A stretch of DNA of 64,000 nucleotides, taken from Photorhabdus khanii NC19 (GTDB lineage Bacteria > Pseudomonadota > Gammaproteobacteria > Enterobacterales > Enterobacteriaceae). A program made the position numbers and the translations under genes. Below the pieces are notes generated by a model that searched no databases, had not been told where the DNA came from, and was given only the letters and a program-made list of their open reading frames with translations. Location: NCBI RefSeq assembly GCF_000517265.1, contig NZ_AYSJ01000008.1, positions 39,869 through 103,868 on the forward strand. The letters run 5' to 3'. Each line of letters starts with the position of its first letter. Position 1 is the first letter of the stretch. This document shows positions 8,687 to 18,138 of the stretch, in pieces.

Positions 8687-10213
8687 ATGAGTGAAACAAC
8701 TATCCCTGTAAATAAGAGCCCAGGACGTATTCTTGGCTGGATCGAAAAAGTTGGAAATAAAATTCCAAATCCTTTTATTTTATTTATCTATTTAATCGCT
8801 GTTTTAATGATAGCGACGGCTATTTTGTCTTGGTTTGATTTGGCCGTAAAAAACCCTACAAATGGAGAGCTCATCAGAGTTAAAAACTTACTTAGCGCTG
8901 AAGGATTACAGTGGATCCTGCCTAATATCGTTAAAAATTTCAGTAATTTCACACCACTTGGCGCAATATTAGCGCTGGTCATTGGTGCAGGGCTTGCAGA
9001 AAAAGTCGGTCTGTTACAAACCCTGATGTATAAAATGGCGTCTGGTATTAATAAACGTTACGCCAGCTATATGGTGCTATTTATCGCCTTTTTTAGCCAT
9101 ATCTCTTCGGATGCCGCACTCGTTGTCATGCCGCCATTAGGCGCACTAATTTTTATTGCAGTTGGTCGCCATCCCGTTGCTGGCCTACTGGCCGCTATTG
9201 CTGGCGTCGGTTCAGGATTTACGGCAAACCTATTGATTGTCACTACCGATGTTCTTTTATCTGGTATCAGTACTGAAGCGGCTAAAATACTTGATCCCAA
9301 CTTACACGTCAGTGTCATCGATAACTGGTATTTTATGGCAGCATCAGTGATTGTACTGACGATTGTAGGCGCTATCTTAACAGATAAGTTTGTTGAGCCA
9401 CGCCTTCCTGCATGGGAAGGAAGTCGCAATGAGAAGTTAGCAAAGCTCACGCCACAACAAAATCGCGGGCTGCTAATGAGCGGTCTATCTGCACTAATCT
9501 TCATCGGGATTGTTGCATTGCTCGTTGTTCCTGAAAATGCACTACTGCGTGATCCACAAACTGGCTCAATTATTCCATCGCCCTTCATAAAAGGGATCGT
9601 GCCAGTCATTATTTTGTTTTTCTTCGTGGTTTCGATTACGTATGGCGTTTCCACAAAACAGATAAAAAAATCTAATGATATTCCTGATTTGCTCGTTGAC
9701 CCCATGAAAAACATGGCAGGCTTCATTATAATGGTCTTCCCTCTGGCTCAATTTGTTGCCTTCTTTAACTGGAGCAACATGGGCAAATTTATGGCGATAG
9801 GGCTAACCGATATGCTAGAAGCCTTGGGTATGACAGGTGTTCCTGCCTTCATCGGATTAATGTTTTTATCTGCCTTTTTGTGTATGTTCATCGCAAGTGG
9901 CTCTGCCATCTGGTCGATTCTGGCCCCTATTTTTGTGCCAATGTTTGTCCTGCTTGGCTTTCACCCTGCCTTTGCACAAATCATCTTCCGTATTTCTGAT
10001 TCCGCAGTATTACCTTTGGCACCGATGTCCCCTTTTCTGCCGCTTTTCTTGGGGTTTCTTCAACGTTACTATAAGAGTGCTCAACTAGGCACCTATTACA
10101 CGTTAGTATTACCTTATCCGCTGGTGTTTTTTGCCGTCTGGATATTGCTGCTTATAGGTTGGTATTTTGCTGGATTGCCCATTGGGCCAGGTATTTACCC
10201 AACATTACTGTAA
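8687..10213 (+). CDS. abgT: AbgT-family p-aminobenzoyl-glutamate transporter
   Basis: A 508-residue multi-pass membrane protein, the same length as E. coli AbgT. Motifs include PNPFILFIYLIA, LGAILALVIGAGLAEKVGL, FFSHISSDAALVVMPPLGA, GVGSGFTANLLI and the C-terminal SDSAVLPLAPMSPFLPLF. The family imports p-aminobenzoyl-glutamate, and some homologues export sulfonamides. It follows abgB after 101 bases and has a good AAGGAAA ribosome site, so it probably belongs to the same transcript. It completes the uptake-and-hydrolysis set. Confidence 0.9.
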   Translation: MSETTIPVNKSPGRILGWIEKVGNKIPNPFILFIYLIAVLMIATAILSWFDLAVKNPTNGELIRVKNLLSAEGLQWILPNIVKNFSNFTPLGAILALVIGAGLAEKVGLLQTLMYKMASGINKRYASYMVLFIAFFSHISSDAALVVMPPLGALIFIAVGRHPVAGLLAAIAGVGSGFTANLLIVTTDVLLSGISTEAAKILDPNLHVSVIDNWYFMAASVIVLTIVGAILTDKFVEPRLPAWEGSRNEKLAKLTPQQNRGLLMSGLSALIFIGIVALLVVPENALLRDPQTGSIIPSPFIKGIVPVIILFFFVVSITYGVSTKQIKKSNDIPDLLVDPMKNMAGFIIMVFPLAQFVAFFNWSNMGKFMAIGLTDMLEALGMTGVPAFIGLMFLSAFLCMFIASGSAIWSILAPIFVPMFVLLGFHPAFAQIIFRISDSAVLPLAPMSPFLPLFLGFLQRYYKSAQLGTYYTLVLPYPLVFFAVWILLLIGWYFAGLPIGPGIYPTLL

Positions 10214-10470
10214 CCCCCAGACTGATAATCGAACGAAAGCGTTATTAAATGCGCTTTCTATACCTGAACCCAACAAGGCAGCAACGACTACTTGTGGAAT
10301 TTGAAATGTATGATTAAGAATAATCTTGATCTGAGACTACTTATACTGCGGAAACCATAGCAATATTATAGCTTCTGATTATGAGAGAATTCCCTATAGA
10401 ACAAATCGCTGTTCTTGCTGACTGCTGAAATATTTTTCTTTTTATATTCAATCATTATTGAAGGTCACAG

Positions 10471-11145
10471 ATGAGTCAAATTACCCCTCAGTTAACAAAT
10501 ATGTGGGCTAGAAGTCATGAATCATGGTTTGTAAAAGATAAGAGACTTCGTTTTATATATGCAAATAAAGCATTTATTAAACTAAGTAAGTTACCTGAAC
10601 ACTTTGATGTCACAGGATATACTGCTAAAGAATTACCTACACCGTTTAATCATCTTGTTCACTTTTTTGAAGAACATGACCGTAAGGTATTACAAACTAT
10701 GCAACGAGTATCATCTATTGGAGCTCATCTTCAAAACGACGGCCAACAACTTAATCCCTATTTTTGTGAAAAATACCCGTTAATGGATGAAAAGAATCAC
10801 TGTGTTGGCATAATTTGTCATATTAAAGAAATAAATCATTTTTCAGTCCATCATTATATTAAACACTATACGTTTATTCCTGTTAAGCTTAGCCCCCCTA
10901 ATAATATATTGACAAAAAAAGAATGGACAGTAATCTTTTTATTCTGCCGCGGCATCAGTAATCAATGTATTGCTCATGAAATGAAAGTTTCATGCCGTAC
11001 TGTGGAAAAGTACTTCCAAGATATCTATGAGAAATTATCAATCGGAACAATTATTGAATTGAAACTATTTTGCGAAAAAAATAATTATAATCTCTATATT
11101 CCACCAAAATACGTTAAATCTATGAACTATTTTTTTCTGGATTAA
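10471..11145 (+). CDS. PAS4-LuxR regulator 1
   Basis: A 224-residue regulator. Residues about 10-125 form a PAS4-like sensor (SWFVKDKRLRFIYANKAF, then PLMDEKNHCVGIICHIKE). Residues about 148-205 form a LuxR helix-turn-helix (LTKKEWTVIFLFCRGISN, CRTVEKYFQDIYEKL). It has no autoinducer-binding domain, so it is a LuxR solo; large families of PAS4-LuxR genes are known in Photorhabdus, with ligands mostly unknown. It is the only member of this cluster on the plus strand and lies closest to abgT. It is most like the 11833 gene. Confidence 0.85.
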   Translation: MSQITPQLTNMWARSHESWFVKDKRLRFIYANKAFIKLSKLPEHFDVTGYTAKELPTPFNHLVHFFEEHDRKVLQTMQRVSSIGAHLQNDGQQLNPYFCEKYPLMDEKNHCVGIICHIKEINHFSVHHYIKHYTFIPVKLSPPNNILTKKEWTVIFLFCRGISNQCIAHEMKVSCRTVEKYFQDIYEKLSIGTIIELKLFCEKNNYNLYIPPKYVKSMNYFFLD

Positions 11146-11832
11146 GAATGATCCCTGTGCTCTATTATCAGGAATAAACCTCAAATGTCCGCCCGGAAGA
11201 TCAGGCGAGTGGGACACCCGTCACCGCCACCTGACAACCTCAGCCGGTATGCAAGCCGCTGAAGCCACGGCGATTGTTACGCAGACACAGGCAAAAGGCA
11301 AGGGATTCGGGAATCTACAGGATATCCTTTACTAATACATTGCTCTGAATGTATTGAAACAGCAAAGTTCATCGGCGATGTCTGGGTTGTCGGAATTGCC
11401 GGGATAAATGGTTAGGAACATACGGAGATTAGACGTTCTAAAGATCGGGAAAAAGCAAAACAGGCTTTATGGAATGCTCGCTACAGTGCTGGAATATCCA
11501 TCTTATAGTAGTGAGGTGCAACATCAATTATCCCTGCCAGGCACGGGTACGTGAATACAGTACAATGAATTAGGAGGACATTACCATTTCCGCCCAAACA
11601 AAATAAGGTTTTTAAGTTTGAGAACATTTTCAATACGGATATCATGCAACCAGTTATCGAAAAAATTGTACTCATAGGTAAAACGATCACCTAAAGCTAA
11701 GGTCATTAAGAGTTACCCGATATGGATTATCGGAGAAACCAATATTAATAGGCGCACTGGTAAAACTGCTTACCAGTACTGGTTATGTTATCTGAATCAA
11801 TAAAAAAGGCTTTTTCTGATATTTCCACAAAA
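11146..11832. other. Degenerate intergenic stretch between LuxR genes
   Basis: About 690 bases without an intact gene. The part near 11,180-11,420 is more GC-rich than its neighbours and holds short broken frames, for example one ending GKGFGNLQDILY and one reading LNVLKQQSSSAMSGLSELPG. They look like the remains of a phage- or IS-related gene I cannot name. The rest is AT-rich with no clear signal. Confidence 0.4.
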
Positions 11833-12540
11833 TTATAGTGGTTGATTTAATAAAAAATAGCCAATAAGTTTATAATATCTTGGCGGAACATATAGGTCAT
11901 AAGCCTTTTCTTTACAAAGGCATCTTAACTCCATAGCTGATCCGACAGAGAGTTTCTCATAGATAATTTCAAAATGTTTTTCCACAGTACGGCATGACAT
12001 CTTCATTTCCACAGCAATATCTTTATTACTGATACCGCAGCAAAACAGGTAAATAATCATCCACTCTTTCTCTTTTAATATATCGTTCGGAGGGCTAAAC
12101 TTAACAGGAATAAACGTATGGTGTTTAATATAATGAGATATTGCAAAATACTCTATTTCTCTGACATGGGAAGCTACACCAATACATTGATTATTTTCAT
12201 CCATTAATGGGAATTTGTTATAAAAGTAAGATCTAAATTGTTTACCTTTCCCTACTCGGTAAATCCCTATGGCTGATATTCTCTGCATATGCTTAAATAC
12301 CTTACGGTCGTGCTCTTCAAACAAATGGGCAAAACGACAAAATGGTGTGAGTAATTCTTTTTCAGAATACCCAATAACATCAAAATCTTTAGGGAGTTTG
12401 TTAACTTTCATAAATACCCTGTTTGCATAAATTAAACGGAATTCTCTATCTTTGACAAACCACAGTTCAGAACTTCTATCCCACATATTTGTTAATTGAT
12501 GAGTAATCAAAGGTAAATTTTTGCATCTCGATTGATTCAT
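11833..12540 (-). CDS. PAS4-LuxR regulator 2
   Basis: A 235-residue PAS4 plus LuxR protein, closely similar to the 10471 gene (shared ELWFVKD / FRLIYANRVF, HYIKHHTFIPVKFSPPN, MSCRTVEKHFEIIYEKLSVG). The helix-turn-helix near residues 160-215 is intact. It is on the opposite strand and faces its homologue across the 11,146-11,832 gap. It has its own 250-base upstream gap, so it is probably a separate unit from the three genes further up. Function as a transcription factor is firm; signal and targets are unknown. Confidence 0.85.
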   Translation of the reverse strand: MNQSRCKNLPLITHQLTNMWDRSSELWFVKDREFRLIYANRVFMKVNKLPKDFDVIGYSEKELLTPFCRFAHLFEEHDRKVFKHMQRISAIGIYRVGKGKQFRSYFYNKFPLMDENNQCIGVASHVREIEYFAISHYIKHHTFIPVKFSPPNDILKEKEWMIIYLFCCGISNKDIAVEMKMSCRTVEKHFEIIYEKLSVGSAMELRCLCKEKAYDLYVPPRYYKLIGYFLLNQPL

Positions 12541-12790
12541 GTATAGGTAATCCTTAAAACATTATTTTTAATTAAATTATTTAGTATATAAGTGCATATC
12601 CTTGCAGGTAATAATGTTCCTAATTTCTCATAAATAACAAATAACGCAAAAGACAGTATATAGAAGGCAGAAAGATAAATAATCGATAATGATTACATAT
12701 TACATTCGTTCTACGCTAGTCAATTAAGCATTCAAGATAAGATTACTTCATATTAATACGATAAACAGAGTAACCAAAGAATACAGGGCG

Positions 12791-13456
12791 CTAAGATAAT
12801 AAAAATTTTTCGGGTATATAGCGATTAAAACTATTGACTCGACAGTATTCTTCTAATTGAAGATGGGAATTAATACCTATTTTATGATATATCCTGGTCA
12901 CATGGTTTTCAATAGCACTAGAGTTAAGAGCCAATATTGTTCCAATCTGCTTTCTTGTATATTTCTGTAAAAAAAAGAAAATAATATCCCACTCACGCTC
13001 AGTAAAAAGATCTGTTGGCGGTTGAAGTAAAATGGATGAGGGGAATTTATCATAGTACTGATGTAAATAGGTTAATGAATAGTCTTTAGCTTTCCAACAA
13101 TGAAATATAACACCTATACAATCCCCATCTTCATGATAAAAAGGGAACTTTTCACAAAAATAAGACAACAAAACTTGCTCTTTACCAAACACATGCGTCT
13201 CAAGTGAGCATATTCTTTTATTTTTTTCCATCACTTTTTTATCATGATCAACAAACTCTTGTACAAATTTAGCCCCCTCCCAAGGCAGTTCATCATCATA
13301 CAATCCCTCATAAGCAAATGATTTTTGAAAATCATGAAGCAAACTTAATGCTAAGTTACCATAAATAAAACATGAAGAACTATCTTTTATTCCCCACGGC
13401 TCATTACTTAATTCCATTGTATTAATAATCTGAGGCGATATTGTATAGTTCTTCAT
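12791..13456 (-). CDS. PAS4-LuxR regulator 3
   Basis: A 221-residue member of the same family, a tandem paralogue of the 13481 gene (shared PWGIKD, CFIYGNLAL, HDKKVMEKNKRICSLETHVF). The recognition helix has diverged: SAIENHVTRIYHKIG replaces the usual RTVE core, so its DNA target is likely different. The 24-base gap from the upstream gene suggests one transcript with 13481. The PAS part keeps the tryptophan and FIYGN motif typical of this group. Confidence 0.8.
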   Translation of the reverse strand: MKNYTISPQIINTMELSNEPWGIKDSSSCFIYGNLALSLLHDFQKSFAYEGLYDDELPWEGAKFVQEFVDHDKKVMEKNKRICSLETHVFGKEQVLLSYFCEKFPFYHEDGDCIGVIFHCWKAKDYSLTYLHQYYDKFPSSILLQPPTDLFTEREWDIIFFFLQKYTRKQIGTILALNSSAIENHVTRIYHKIGINSHLQLEEYCRVNSFNRYIPEKFLLS

Positions 13457-13480
13457 AAATACTCCGTGATAATTTGAAAT

Positions 13481-14167
13481 CTAAATAAACATTCTGCTTT
13501 CTGGGTGCACAAATTTTTCCGGCACATAGAGATCAAAATCATTAAGGCGACAATATTCTTCCAATTGATAACAGGAATTAACGCCGATCTTTTTATATAT
13601 CCGAAATATATGGGTTTCAACAGTGCGATAGGAGATATTCAATATCCGCCCGATTTGTTTACTCGTGTATTTATGCAAGGAGAGAAAAATAACATCCCAC
13701 TCCCGCTGCGTAAATAAATCAGTTGGCGGCTGAAACATAATGGATGCAGGAAGTTTTCCATGATACAAACGAGTCAGTGAGAAATCCTGGGCTTCCCATG
13801 CATGAAAAAGGATGCCAATGCACTCATTTTTATCATCATATATTGGAAATTTTTCCAAAAAATAAGATGACAGAATTTTTTCTTTCCCAAAGACATGAGT
13901 TTCAAGTGAACATATTCTTTTATTTTTTTCCATCACTTTTTTATCATGTTCAACAAATTCTTTTGCAAACTCAGCACCATCCCAGGGGAGTTCATCATCA
14001 TAAAGCCCCTCAAAATCAAATGAGTCTGAGAAATTCTTGAGAGATTTTAAGGCCAGATTACCATAAATGAAGCATGAATTTTTGTCTTTGACTCCCCATG
14101 GATCATTATTTATTCCCATGGTATTGACTATTTGCGATGAAATAGTTATCTGATTAGTGCTTTTCAT
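13481..14167 (-). CDS. PAS4-LuxR regulator 4
   Basis: A 228-residue PAS4-LuxR protein. The helix-turn-helix reads TSKQIGRILNISYRTVETHI and is canonical, unlike the neighbouring paralogue at 12791. The PAS domain (PWGVKDKNSCFIYGNLALKS) is nearly the same as in that gene, so the two arose by local duplication and then split in the DNA-binding half. It lies 37 bases after the 14205 gene and probably belongs to a 14205-13481-12791 operon. Confidence 0.85.
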   Translation of the reverse strand: MKSTNQITISSQIVNTMGINNDPWGVKDKNSCFIYGNLALKSLKNFSDSFDFEGLYDDELPWDGAEFAKEFVEHDKKVMEKNKRICSLETHVFGKEKILSSYFLEKFPIYDDKNECIGILFHAWEAQDFSLTRLYHGKLPASIMFQPPTDLFTQREWDVIFLSLHKYTSKQIGRILNISYRTVETHIFRIYKKIGVNSCYQLEEYCRLNDFDLYVPEKFVHPESRMFI

Positions 14168-14204
14168 AAAAAAATCCTATTGTACAGTTATGTTAATGAT
14201 AAAT

Positions 14205-14897
14205 TTATAACTCCCTACTACCAATAGTAATAAACTTTTCAGGAACATAACGATCTAATTTATTTTCTTTGCAGAAATCTTTCAATTCTATATGCAGCGG
14301 CAGATTAAATTTTTGATAAATTGATTGAATATGACTAACAACATCTTCTGTACTCATCATTAATGCTTCACTGATACTTTCTTCATCCAGTGAACGCAGG
14401 GTCAGAAAGAGCACTTCCCACTCAGTCTGTGTCAGTATGTCGTTAGGCGGCGTGAATTCCAGCGTTGCCGGAGATGTTCTTTCATAGTAGTAAGAAGTAG
14501 AAAAGTTTTGTATTTCGGATATCTGAAAAATGATCCCGATGCAATGACTATTCTCATCGCAGAGTGGATATTTATCACAACGATAGCTTTGCTTAACTTG
14601 CTGTTTTCCAACCGGATAAGTATTCAGTGAAGTCACTCTTTGCATTGTTTGAAGAACTTCCTGGTCCTGGCGGCGGAATTCTTCTGCATATTTTGCAATG
14701 GGTGAAGGTAATTCACCTATTGCAAGCCCGGTAATATCGAAATCTTCAGGCAAGTTGAGCAGTTGATAGAAAGCCGGATTAGCATAGATAAACCTTGATT
14801 GCAGATCTTTAGCTCCCCATGGCTGATGACTTTTTTCCCACATATGAATTAATTGCGGATCGATATTACTCGGTTGATTGGTTTTCTTATTTGACAT
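14205..14897 (-). CDS. PAS4-LuxR regulator 5, divergent helix-turn-helix
   Basis: A 230-residue protein with a clear PAS4 domain (PWGAKDLQSRFIYANPAF, PLCDENSHCIGIIFQISE). The C-terminal part aligns with the LuxR fold (LTQTEWEVLFLTLRSLDE), but the recognition region STEDVVSHIQSIYQKFN lacks the RTVE signature. It may have lost standard DNA binding or recognise a different site. It is the first gene of the probable three-gene operon, with GGAG just before its ATG. Confidence 0.75.
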   Translation of the reverse strand: MSNKKTNQPSNIDPQLIHMWEKSHQPWGAKDLQSRFIYANPAFYQLLNLPEDFDITGLAIGELPSPIAKYAEEFRRQDQEVLQTMQRVTSLNTYPVGKQQVKQSYRCDKYPLCDENSHCIGIIFQISEIQNFSTSYYYERTSPATLEFTPPNDILTQTEWEVLFLTLRSLDEESISEALMMSTEDVVSHIQSIYQKFNLPLHIELKDFCKENKLDRYVPEKFITIGSREL

Positions 14898-15322
14898 AGA
14901 AACTCCTTACCTATTTAATAATATACTCTGAAAGATAGGCCACAATAATTTATTCGTCAAAAAACACGATGATTTTATTCTATTTATAAAAGATAATATT
15001 ATATCATAATGAAATTATTCACTGCATTGACTTATAATCATAGTGATACTTTCATATGTAAACCAATTTCACTGTCCATCCGATTGTTCACAAATAATAT
15101 TTTTGCGCAAAATTTCATCGAACCTTTTTAATTATGCAGATATCTATGCAATACCAATCTTGCCTGCTCGCATGTATTATATGGGCATGATATGCTTATG
15201 TATTCTGGTAAGAGCCATGAATAACTATTTGTAGGTAAAATTTATAGGTAAACAATATTGAATAAAAAAGAAGATGTAAAGCCAAAACCGATTTTTTTCT
15301 CAAATTTGCGAGAAACGACTCA
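14898..15322. other. AT-rich intergenic region
   Basis: It holds the start regions of two divergent genes. Short open frames here have no family features. I see no repeat or RNA signal. Confidence 0.4.
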
Positions 15323-15904
15323 ATGACAAATTCGTACGAAGAAAAAACCACTAAAAAAGGTAAAAAAAGTAATAAGCCAGATCGCGTGATTATTGACGAT
15401 AGGATCACCCATTTCGGTCAGCGTTTACGTGAAGCTATGCAAGATGAACCCACCGCTAAATTTGCCCGACGTTGTGGTCTGTCCGATAAAGCAATCTGGA
15501 GCTATTTGGATAGTTTAACTTACCCTTCAATTGATAAAGTGGCTGTACTTGCCCACGCAAGCAACACTTCGATAGAATGGTTAATCTTAGGGATCCATGA
15601 CGATAGGGTCACTCATTTCGGTCAGCGTTTACGTGAAGCCATGCAAGATGAACCCATCGCTACATTTGCCCGGCGTTGTGGTCTGTCAGAAACAGCAATC
15701 TGGAGCTATTTGGGTGGTTTAACTTACCCTTCAATTGATAAAATGGCTGCACTTGCCCACGCAAGCAACACTTCGATAGAGTGGTTAATTCTAGGCTTAG
15801 ACACCGATGCTAATAAACACAAACAAAAATTAGATACGATGACACCGGAAGACGCGAAGTTGTTATTAAACAAAATTTTAGATGTGATATCAACATATAA
15901 GTAA
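15323..15904 (+). CDS. Helix-turn-helix protein with a tandem internal duplication
   Basis: A 193-residue protein with two almost equal units of 68 residues. Each holds THFGQRLREAMQDEP, a KFARRCGLS or TFARRCGLS helix-turn-helix and LAHASNTSIEWLILG, as in phage CI-type repressors. The DNA repeats with a 204-base period (copy 1 from about 15,398, copy 2 from 15,602). A Lys-rich head and a helical tail (LNKILDVISTYK) flank the units. Two linked DNA-binding domains on one chain would bind a direct repeat as a monomer. It is followed by a strong terminator. Confidence 0.8.
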   Translation: MTNSYEEKTTKKGKKSNKPDRVIIDDRITHFGQRLREAMQDEPTAKFARRCGLSDKAIWSYLDSLTYPSIDKVAVLAHASNTSIEWLILGIHDDRVTHFGQRLREAMQDEPIATFARRCGLSETAIWSYLGGLTYPSIDKMAALAHASNTSIEWLILGLDTDANKHKQKLDTMTPEDAKLLLNKILDVISTYK

Positions 15905-15926
15905 CATCAAACTTTCTCTGTATTCC

Positions 15927-15947
15927 CCCCTACTTAGGGGATTTTTA
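15927..15947 (+). terminator. Terminator of the tandem HTH gene
   Basis: Stem CCCCT-ACTT-AGGGG followed by ATTTTT, 22 bases after the stop codon. Confidence 0.75.
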
Positions 15948-15982
15948 AGCACTAATAAGCGTACCACTCTGCCAATCACATT

Positions 15983-16007
15983 AAAAAAGGGCTGTGATGT
16001 TCAGCCC
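15983..16007 (-). terminator. Terminator on the minus strand for the recombinase gene
   Basis: Read on the minus strand, GGGCTG-loop-CAGCCC is followed by TTTTTT. It lies just over 100 bases past the stop of the recombinase gene. Confidence 0.7.
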
Positions 16008-16113
16008 CGCCAAAAAATTATCCATCTAGAAAGTCCAATGCGATTCCAATAATAAAATCTGTCATGAAATGAATTTTTACTTTTTTGACTAACATAAGAT
16101 TAACACTGGCCTG

Positions 16114-16734
16114 TTAAACAGACATATCGTCAAAAACGGAGTATTTTGATCCGAAATGCAATACCCGGCGGCGATTTCGCTGATTATTCCAGACGCCATT
16201 AAAACGTTCAGCATTACTTGCGGTATACAGCACGGTGTGGCGAATATTACGATGCCCAAGATAATCTTGTATCAGCCGGGTATCTACTCCCCTGTCTGCA
16301 AGAGCAAAACCACAGGCATGGCGCAGCATGTGTGGATGTGAATTAACAGCAATATTAGCCAATCGCCCCAACTGGCTAATAATTTTGTAGATGCGCTGAC
16401 GGGTCAATGGTTGCCCATAACGTGACAGAAATAACCAGTTACTTTCGGCTCCCCGAAGGGTTTTACGTACTTTGAGCCACGCTTTTATTAACTGAATTTC
16501 ATAACCTAAGAGCGGATGATTCGTACACAATCCGCCTTTTAAGCGCTGAATGTACAGAGTTCCCCCCTCTAAATCTAGATCAGATAATCGTAGATATCGT
16601 GCTTCGCTCACACGTAAGCCATGAACAAAACTCATATAAATTAGACAATAGTCACGCGCACTATTTGTGCTCATTTTTGCCATTTCCAATAAGCTTTCTA
16701 CTTCCAATTGCGTCAGATGTTTTCGTTGTCCCAT
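16114..16734 (-). CDS. FimB/MrpI-type tyrosine recombinase
   Basis: A 206-residue stand-alone catalytic domain, the size of FimB, FimE and MrpI. Catalytic residues are visible: Arg in FVHGLRVSEARYL, the HMLRHACGFALAD box, GHRN and the Tyr in TVLYTASN. The family flips promoter segments of fimbrial operons. No fimbrial gene or matched inverted-repeat switch is visible here, so it may be an orphan or act elsewhere. Confidence 0.85.
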   Translation of the reverse strand: MGQRKHLTQLEVESLLEMAKMSTNSARDYCLIYMSFVHGLRVSEARYLRLSDLDLEGGTLYIQRLKGGLCTNHPLLGYEIQLIKAWLKVRKTLRGAESNWLFLSRYGQPLTRQRIYKIISQLGRLANIAVNSHPHMLRHACGFALADRGVDTRLIQDYLGHRNIRHTVLYTASNAERFNGVWNNQRNRRRVLHFGSKYSVFDDMSV

Positions 16735-17082
16735 TCGATATCCTTAACACCTCCCCGAAAACGGCAGGGAAAATAATTATTATATAGAAGAAAAAGCTGC
16801 GCTAAGTGTAGCGCTTAGCACAGCCAAATTAGGAAAATTAAGTGGTAATAATTATGATAGTATATCTAACTTAAGGTCACTTCTGATTATAATAAGATAA
16901 ATCGCCATTTTTAAACGTAAAAACTACTGAAATTGAATTTTTGCTTTTCCTACCAACAAAATAGAAAATGATTTCCAATTAATTGTATTGAACGGTAGAA
17001 TAACGTCCAAACATTTTTCATAATGATGGACAATCTTATCAGTAAGATTTAATATAAATTCGATAAAAGGAATCTATATTTT
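16735..17082. other. Intergenic region with an inverted repeat
   Basis: About 350 bases between the recombinase and the broken CRISPR-associated gene. It holds an imperfect inverted repeat at 16796-16824 (GCTGCGCTAAG and CTTAGCACAGC, 10 of 11 pairs) which could be an operator or recombination site. AAAGGAA precedes the ATG at 17083. Confidence 0.4.
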
Positions 17083-17988
17083 ATGACCTCTGCTCATCCA
17101 GTCGAGATAGTTTATAGCGAACTCACAAACATCATGGACCCGGCACTGGCACGAATGGATTTTACATTTACAGATAAGCTCTGTTCATGCTGCGGAAGAA
17201 TACCCGCAGAATTTAATGCGATGTCAGTCAGTGGACTGAATGGATACAAAATACCATTTAACCACTGTAGAGCTTGCCAAAGTTTTTTTGTATCGGATAT
17301 CGCAATAACAGGGATTGAGAATCCTCAAAAACCAAAGACCAGTCAAAAATTTGGCATGTGGTCAGGTGTCGGGGCAATTATTGAGCCCGGCATTCGAACC
17401 CGGTTTCTGGCCCCACCTGGCGTAGTCGCAAAACTTCCAATGTATTTCACTGACAGAATCCACGTCATGACAACCACGATGAATCATCATCTGTCATTAT
17501 TACAAACGCTTGATCTCGTTTTTCCTCTGCTCTATATATAAAATTTTGGCAAAAAAACGGATGAGCGTGTACGTTCACTTAAATTAAGCCCATCGCCTTC
17601 TGAACTAATTTATTACTCAGACACATTAATGACATCAACGCAGAGTGCAATAAAAACCATCGATCTCAAAAGGACGAAAGAAAAACAACTGGCCGTATTA
17701 GACGAAGAAATCCAGGCCCGTAAGAATAAGAAACAGGAAACCCGCGAAAATATCCGCCGCACACTTCATCCTTACGAAGGTTTTATTACCGGTGCTGAAT
17801 TGAAACACAGAAGGCATTTGAAAGGCGTCACACAGATAGAAGCGGTTTTTTTCCTGGCCGCCCTGATACGTTTCGCCGGTCATCCCCGTCTGGGTGGACA
17901 TCACCATCACAACTGCGGACTGGTTGAAACAGAATGGGATGTTGAAAAATGGAACAATGCTAAAATGCCAGATTTCACGGTATATTAA
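17083..17988 (+). pseudogene. Csf1-Csf2-like type IV CRISPR gene remnant
   Basis: One frame of 302 codons broken only by TAA at 17539-17541. The first part has a CSCCG ... CRACQ zinc-ribbon and QKFGMWSGVGAIIEPG, then after the stop NFGKKTDERVRSLKLSPSPS. From memory this is the layout of Csf1, the zinc-finger large-subunit protein of type IV systems. The later part (PYEGFITGAELKHRRHLKG, FLAALIRFAGHPRLGGHHH, NCGLVETEWDV) is like the Gly-rich end of Cas7/Csf2. A deletion seems to have joined the end of csf1 to the end of csf2. DinG, Csf3 and Csf5 are absent. Two CRISPR-like repeats follow at once. The assignment is by motif and context, not by search. Confidence 0.5.
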
Positions 17989-18033
17989 GATGGACTGCAA
18001 ACCCCATTAATCAAGCATTTTTTTTAAAAACAG

Positions 18034-18121
18034 GTGTTTCCCTTGCCTCAGAGGGTTCCTGATACGTCCCTAATAGAACAACAATGACCCCAATTGTTTC
18101 CCCTGCGTGCGGGGGTCCCCT
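18034..18121 (+). CRISPR. Degenerate two-repeat CRISPR remnant
   Basis: Two 28-base units at 18034-18061 and 18094-18121 are exactly 60 bases apart, leaving a 32-base spacer (18062-18093). The period equals that of type I-E and type IV-A arrays. The units share 19 of 28 bases. The stem CCCT/AGGG in the first is CCCC/GGGG in the second, a paired change that keeps the hairpin. No further unit is found on either side. It lies 45 bases after the csf-like remnant. Confidence 0.55.
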
Positions 18122-18138
18122 AAAGCACTTGGAACGGT

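Noticed and set aside
9067..9726. 219-codon minus frame inside abgT
   Set aside because: Shadow of the transporter gene; composition reflects the opposite strand and no motif is present.
15043..15234. 63-codon frame between LuxR 5 and the tandem HTH gene
   Set aside because: No ribosome site, no conserved pattern, AT-rich spacer-like composition.
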